The notes under the pieces were generated by a model. The model did not search any database and was not told where the DNA came from. It worked only from the letters and a program-made list of their open reading frames with translations. A DNA stretch of 64,000 nucleotides, from positions 113,896,088 through 113,960,087 of the forward strand of contig NC_035436.2 of the NCBI RefSeq assembly GCF_002127325.2. Reading direction: 5' to 3'. Below, piece after piece: positions 59,070-64,000 of the stretch (its first letter is position 1; each line of letters starts with the position of its first letter). A program made the position numbers and the translations under genes. Origin of the DNA: Helianthus annuus (taxonomy: Eukaryota; Streptophyta; Magnoliopsida; Asterales; Asteraceae).

Positions 59070-59987
59070 TACAATTTGAGTGAATTAGACACTAGCCTTT
59101 TGTGTCTAAACTCAAATATCACAAAACTCAGATTTCGTATGACTATTCTGAGTTCTAGACCTGAACCCAGGACTACTTGTCTCATTATAATATAGTTATT
59201 GATTTTATGAATTTTCAGGAGAATGCCTCTCGGAAAGGAGATCGATGATGATGACCCTATGTTATTCCCTTTCAAGGAAAATTTCCATCCGAAGCCACGG
59301 AATCCGATGTTTCGTACTAAACCCAGGATGTCGGTACGACCAGGCATGAGGATGAGTTCTTTACCCCCCCCCCCCCCCCACCTATGGCCAATACCTTGTT
59401 CCCCAAACTAAAACCCAAACTGATAAACCTAAAAACTAGACATCAGAACCAATACATATGGATGGTGATGATCCATACTTTCTACCTCCTAACTTCAATA
59501 TCCCAAACCTTACATACACTAGCTAGTTTCCTATACGTGATCCATATTATTCACTACCCTTGGAACTCACTAATACCTCCTCTATTTCTCACCTGGAAAA
59601 CTTTAACGAAACATTGAACCCTCCAACATCAAGCAGGGTGAAACATGAAGAGTCAAACTGTTGTGACAACCTATATTCTCATATAAACTAGACGATGCTT
59701 TGTGGGCCTTCTCTAACTCACGTTTTCAAGTGTCTCCATCCCTATGTTCGATACGCTGGATGATTTTAATAGTCAAACTGCTGACAACCTATCTTCTCAT
59801 ATGGCGTTGCCTCTTCATCATGTAAGACGCCAGTAAATGATCTCAGGTTAGGACCCTAGAATGTTTTGTTCGTACCTCTATGTACTGTTCACCAAGTTAA
59901 TGAAAAATCAAGATTACTCTTAGATTATATCATAGCATAGGAAACTCACAAAAAATTTTCCAATCATTATTCTACCTGGTGGGTTTT
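59070..59987 (+). pseudogene. Leader and decayed gag start of the B-like element
   Basis: An ATG at 59223 begins MPLGKEIDDDDPMLFPFKEN and continues about 45 residues with Pro/Arg-rich sequence to a C run (59362-59378). After that the frame is lost. Pieces like YFLPPNFNIPNLTYT and SLPLELTNTSSISHLENFNE read in shifting frames to about 59640. No gag domain or zinc knuckle is reached. The end (59987) is where LTR G begins. A 36-bp Athila-like patch is embedded at about 59683-59718. Confidence 0.55.
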
Positions 59988-61221
59988 TGTCACACCTCGG
60001 CCGCGTATAACAGGCAAACGCGGCGGAAACGCCGGGGAGTGTTGTCGACAGAATTAATTGTTTCATAACCATGGAAATCAAAGTTACATTTTATTTATTA
60101 AACAAGCGTAATACATTGTCTTAAACAGGAAAACAAAGAGTTCGTGACATAATTAAACTAGTCTATCTGTATTTTTAGTCTCTAAGGCACAGGTCCGCCC
60201 TAGTGTCATGATCATCATCCTATGGAATTGCTCCTGAAAACACATGTGAAAGTAGGTACGTCAGCATAAAAATGCCTGTGAGATACATAGGTTTTGTGAA
60301 AATGGGATTCATGACTTGAGTTTAAAGAAATGTTTAATAACAGTCAGTCATGAACCTTGTAATTTGTCTTGCTTTGTAAACCATTTGAAAAACGATAATA
60401 TCAGATGATATGTATAGATAAGTGTAAGGTTAAACGAGTAACCAAGTAAAATGAGTTGAATAAGATAAGTTGTCTGTAAAAAAAATAATGTCTTGTGAAG
60501 AGTATGTTATTTGTGTAAAATGTAATGTGTCTAAACTGAAATGACTTAGATAACGCTACGATATGTAATATTATACAAGCATTTATATATAGGAAGTACC
60601 AGCGGCGTATCCACCATGTTTGTATCATATTACATACGCCACGTTACTCCAACCATTTACCCAAACCAACCACCATGTAAATTGTTCATGTATAATTCAA
60701 TTGTCAAGTGTTATTTGTGTAAGCCATGTCGAAATGTCTATGTTCAATGTAAACCACCATGTATGTATATCAATGTCAGAATGTTTATGTTTAATGTAGA
60801 TCATGTAATGTGTACCCAAAATATATCTTGTATGGTAAGTGAAATGTATCAACTAAACCATAAGTAAAATGCACAAAACAAGGTGTTGAAGTAAAACATG
60901 GTTTAAATCAACGTTACGTTTTGTGGAACAATGCATGCTCTACTGATATAAACATTTATGCGGTATTGTAAAAATGCATACATCCAAGCCTTGAGACTGT
61001 GGCGATAAACCCTTAAACAAATTAAAGGTTTATCTAAGTTATGTATATCGAATTCGGTCATTCCTTCCAATCCAAACAAACCCAGGATTTCAGGAACGGG
61101 AGTTGTCAATTCCTATGGTACCACTACCTACTAACGAACGGCGTAGCTAATGTTAATGAATGTATTGTTCCATGTTAAACAAACCAAATGTCATAACAAA
61201 ATGAAGGCATGTGATGTAAGC

Positions 61222-61494
61222 AATTGTACTAAGTATGCACACAATGGGCATAAATAGCATGAAATGTAATGTGGACCAATGTACTAAGTACGCACATGGG
61301 CATACATAGCATGAAATGTAATGTAAAGCAATGTACTAAGTACGCACACAATGGGCATATATAGCATGAAATGTAATGTGAAACAATGTACTAAGTACGC
61401 ACACAATGGGCATACATAGCATGAAATGTAATGTAAAGCAATGTACTAAGTACGCACACAATGGGCATACATAGCATGAAATGTAATGAAAACA
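61222..61494 (-). repeat. 55-bp tandem repeat, five copies, in LTR G
   Basis: On the + strand, units share AATGTACTAAGTACGCACAC, then AATGGGCATA.ATAGCATGAAATGTAATG. The first copy is the most diverged and the second lacks a few bases. The open frame across it on the minus strand is a by-product of the repeat. Confidence 0.88.
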
Positions 61495-62563
61495 TGTACT
61501 ATAATGTACTAACGAACATAGCCGGTATATGATGTGAAAACATGGAAAGCATGAAAGTAACAAGTAGGCACATGTGTTTCACCCCAAAACAGTTTGGAAA
61601 ACAGTAAAAGAGGGGTTCAATGTACTCACATGAACTCCTCGAAAACATGTAAAAGATGGGGTTCTATGTACTCACCTGAGATTGCTTTGAATTCCTTGTG
61701 TAATAATCACACAATGCTAGCGATCACGGGATATCAAACGGCACCTAATAGGTAGCTATATTAATATACCTGACCAAAATCGGAAGGATCGGATAGTATG
61801 CGGGTTCGTAAACCAAACGAGTATGGAGACTCGTGTAATATGGTTTAACAAAGCCTACATACTAAAATGAAACCTAAACTAAGTGCTTGCGACCCATTAC
61901 GACCCGTTTAGGTAGCTTACGCTACCTTAACGCGTCGTTCGCGTAGAACGCGTTTGGAACGCCTAACATAGTGACCACAAGGTATAACCTCGGAAGGTTA
62001 CAACTATGGTCACCTAGTGGGTTTGGTCGGATCCTAATGATCGACCAAATGGGTCGGGTTTGAAAGTATAAGCGATGGTTTAGATCGCTTACCTTACGAC
62101 CCTATATATGCACTATACTAAAAGTGACGAGCTAAGCATGTTAGAAGATGCTTAACTATGTTTAGAAAAACAGGTTTGGCATCAAAACAAATGGCTTTGA
62201 TGCTCACGAGTAGTTTGGTTACAAAATACGCAAGAGTGCGCATTTTGGCCGAAACTACGACTCGTCACTGAGCCTAGATAACGTGGTAATCAGTAGGTAT
62301 AGTCACTATGGACTATAACCATCGTAATCACGCTCACGTTAAGAAGTTCTAATGAACTTCGTGTTGACCATAAGCTGGTCAACGTAGAAAGTCAAACAAA
62401 ACATTGACTTTTGGAGTAGAAAGCGATTAAAAGAACGAAAGAATACTTACGAAGGGTCCCCGAATGCTAATCTAGATCAAAATGGCTCAGGTATGAAACA
62501 AAGGTTCCAAGTTAGAGCATAGATCAGATTTTTGTGGGTTTTAACAAGAATGGGGGTGGGGTA

Positions 62564-62571
62564 TTTATAGT
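62564..62571 (-). promoter_or_regulatory. TATA box in LTR G
   Basis: TATAAATA on the minus strand is followed 121 bp downstream by a GTAAGT donor-like site, the same spacing as in B (113 bp) and C (97 bp). Confidence 0.55.
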
Positions 62572-62757
62572 ATTTCCCGAACTGTTAGGATCGTTTCTTG
62601 AAAAACGTGATCGAATCTTGTGCGTACACTTGTCGAAAAGTTGTGGTTACTGAAAATGACCCTTAGTGAGCTGAAAGGGCAAGTGAAATCATGTGGTTGT
62701 GGTTTAATCAGCTGAGATTTGCTGACTAATTGATCTTATCTGATCTGTATGTCTGAC

Positions 62758-62798
62758 GCGGCCCGCGTCAAGGTGCAGGCCAAACTAATGCGGGCCGC
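62758..62798 (-). repeat. GC-rich 9-bp inverted repeat in LTR G
   Basis: The arms GCGGCCCGC (62758-62766) and GCGGGCCGC (62790-62798) have a 23-nt spacer, about 190 bp upstream of the TATA box in element orientation. Two such hairpins occupy the matching place in LTR B. Confidence 0.75.
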
Positions 62799-63645
62799 AT
62801 GGCCCTGTCTAATCTGCACCACTTGCAGAATTTACAGTTTAGGTCCCTGTTGCATGTTTAAGCCATTTCCGGCACTGATAAGGCCCGTAAAGCCAACTTT
62901 AAGGCCCTAAAATGATGCCTAAACATTGTGGACATGAAACATGCTCAAAAATGTTCTGGATGTTGGTTCGTTTGGCCGTACGATTGCGATGTTCGGTTAA
63001 TTACGACGGAATGCGCATAAGTGCGAAAAATGATCCAAATGACGCGACGAATGGATTTTTCTCATGCCAAACACTAAGGCATAATATTATAATGCTTACA
63101 TAAATTTTTGGATGTCCGGATGTATTCAGAACGTAAGTTATGCGCGAAAGTGCAAACTTGTGCACTTTTTGACACTTTTAGCCCCTGAATGATCCAAAAG
63201 TTTGTTTTAGCATACCAAACCCCTCAAAGCCTATTTCTAAGCAATGTAAAGGATATTTATGGTATGTTTAACTTATGGACATGTTCCGGAATGTTCGTTA
63301 CAGTTCAAATTGGCATACTTTCGGAGTTTGTCAAGTTTAGTCCCTGTAAGCGAATTAACTTGTTTTTGCCATACCAAAGCCTTCAAAACTTATTTATAAG
63401 TTATGTAAAGGTTATTTAAGGTATTTTGAGTTTATGTTGATGTTCCGGAGTATTTGTCGCATTAAACTGAGTACGTTTACGCACCAGTTTGTGTAAAATT
63501 CTCTAGAAAGCGATGTAGAGTTTGAAATTGAACAAAAGTCAAAACATGAAAAATGTAAAACACAACCAAACAAACATTGGGATAAAATAACATTGTTTAA
63601 CTGATAACTGAACTGTTCACAATGATTACAAGCACAAATTTTACA

Positions 63646-63681
63646 GTCTCCCCTACTTGTGGAAATTTCGTCCCGAAATTT
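63646..63681 (-). other. Polypurine tract and stem-loop of element G
   Basis: In element orientation, AAATTTCG-GGA-CGAAATTT (63681-63663) is followed by GTAGGGGAGAC (63656-63646) and the LTR. It lies 14 bases after the pol stop codon. Confidence 0.8.
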
Positions 63682-63694
63682 ATTTAGAGGAAAC

Positions 63695-64000
63695 TCATGG
63701 AAAAAGATGCGGATATTTCGCCTTCATTTGATCTTCACGTTCCCAAGTAAACTCGGGTCCGTGTTTAGATTCCCAGCGAACCTTGACCAAAGGAATGCGC
63801 TTGCGTTTAAGCCACTTGACTTCACGTTCCATGATTTCCACCAGCTTCTCAACAAAGTTTAGTGTTTTATCAACACGAATTTCGTCAAGCGGTATGTGGA
63901 GGTTCTCATCAGCTAAACACCTCTTGAGATTGGACACGTGAAAGGTTGGATGAACATTTCCAAGTTCAGGAGGTAACTCAAGTCTGTAGGCTACCTTACC
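63695..64000 (-). CDS. Integrase C-terminus with chromodomain-like tail (element G, partial)
   Basis: On the minus strand the frame is open from the window edge to TGA at 63697-63695. It begins in the GPY/F-like region ([20 protein letters not shown]) and continues HVSNLKRCLADENLHIPLDE. It ends with the chromodomain-like segment ([45 protein letters not shown]), which in chromoviruses directs insertion into chromatin. No break is seen in this part. Confidence 0.9.
   Translation of the reverse strand, partial: GKVAYRLELPPELGNVHPTFHVSNLKRCLADENLHIPLDEIRVDKTLNFVEKLVEIMEREVKWLKRKRIPLVKVRWESKHGPEFTWEREDQMKAKYPHLFP

Larger units (their letters stand above)
59988..63645 (-). repeat. 3' LTR of element G
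   Basis: On the minus strand it begins TGTAAAATTTGTGC after the purine tract and ends GGCCGAGGTGTGACA. In element orientation it carries a GC-rich hairpin (62798-62758), TATA (62571), a strong GTAAGTAT donor-like site (62450) and CTCAG|GTGAGT (61675). Next come a 55-bp tandem array (61494-61222) and an acceptor-like TTTTCAG ending at 60234. This is the same order as in the other LTRs. Confidence 0.85.
59988..64000 (-). mobile_element. Element G: minus-strand Ty3/gypsy chromovirus, 3' end
   Basis: Read on the minus strand it has the integrase C-terminus, stem-loop, polypurine tract and a complete 3' LTR of 3658 bp. It is inserted into the gag region of the B-like element. The expected target duplication on this side is GTTTT (59983-59987). 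The other end is beyond the window. Confidence 0.85.

Noticed and set aside
61336..61563. 75-aa repetitive minus-strand ORF
   Set aside because: It is the 55-bp tandem array of LTR G. It has no conserved start and no domain.

Overview
This window is a block of nested transposable elements from a plant nuclear genome. I see no ordinary host gene. Six of the eight recognisable coding blocks belong to LTR retrotransposons of the Ty3/gypsy chromovirus group (Tekay/Del-like: CCHC gag, DSGAD protease, FIDD reverse transcriptase, RNase H, HHCC/DDE integrase with a chromodomain-like C-terminus, and a primer-binding site matching initiator-Met tRNA). One is a plant L1-type LINE and one is an Athila-like integrase scrap. 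The long LTRs (2.2-3.7 kb) starting TGTGACAAC or TGTAACACC, together with the MITE types, suggest a eudicot with a repeat-rich genome, possibly Asteraceae. The family guess is weak.

Left part (1-15672): element A (integrase end plus 3' LTR, 1-4598) sits inside the protease gene of element B (4599-11020). B sits inside the integrase gene of element C (11021-15672). C is odd: its single LTR has element interior on both sides, integrase and polypurine tract before it, primer-binding site and leader after it.

Middle (15673-46269): three elements are nested like dolls. D (+ strand, 15673-46269) has E (+ strand, 26321-45995, target duplication CGTTA) inserted in its 3' LTR. E has F (- strand, 35717-45426, target duplication ACTAA) inserted in its 3' LTR. 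F is the youngest: both of its LTRs are 2190 bp and differ at about 16 positions by eye. D, E and F all carry two LTRs, a primer-binding site, gag, pol and a polypurine tract, but all have nonsense codons and frameshifts, so none can encode a full polyprotein. Each would need an active relative to move.

Right part: 46270-51600 is an AT-rich stretch with at least four small inverted-repeat DNA transposons (MITEs), long (TA)n runs, a probable Helitron terminus and a 111-bp tandem repeat. Next come an Athila-like integrase fragment (51845-52385), a decayed B-like LTR split by a full-length but broken LINE (52974-58307, 13-bp target duplication), the leader and gag start belonging to that LTR (59055-59987), and finally the 3' LTR and integrase end of a minus-strand element G (59988-64000).

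The most interesting signals are shared across families. D, E and F have an 84-97 nt intron at the same glycine codon near the start of gag. Most LTRs hold a matching set of donor- and acceptor-like sites. A stem-loop just before the polypurine tract keeps its pairing through compensatory changes. D, E and F duplicate the end of pol together with a polypurine-like tract. The LTRs carry family-specific arrays of short words. Several short segments look like templated DNA-repair patches.
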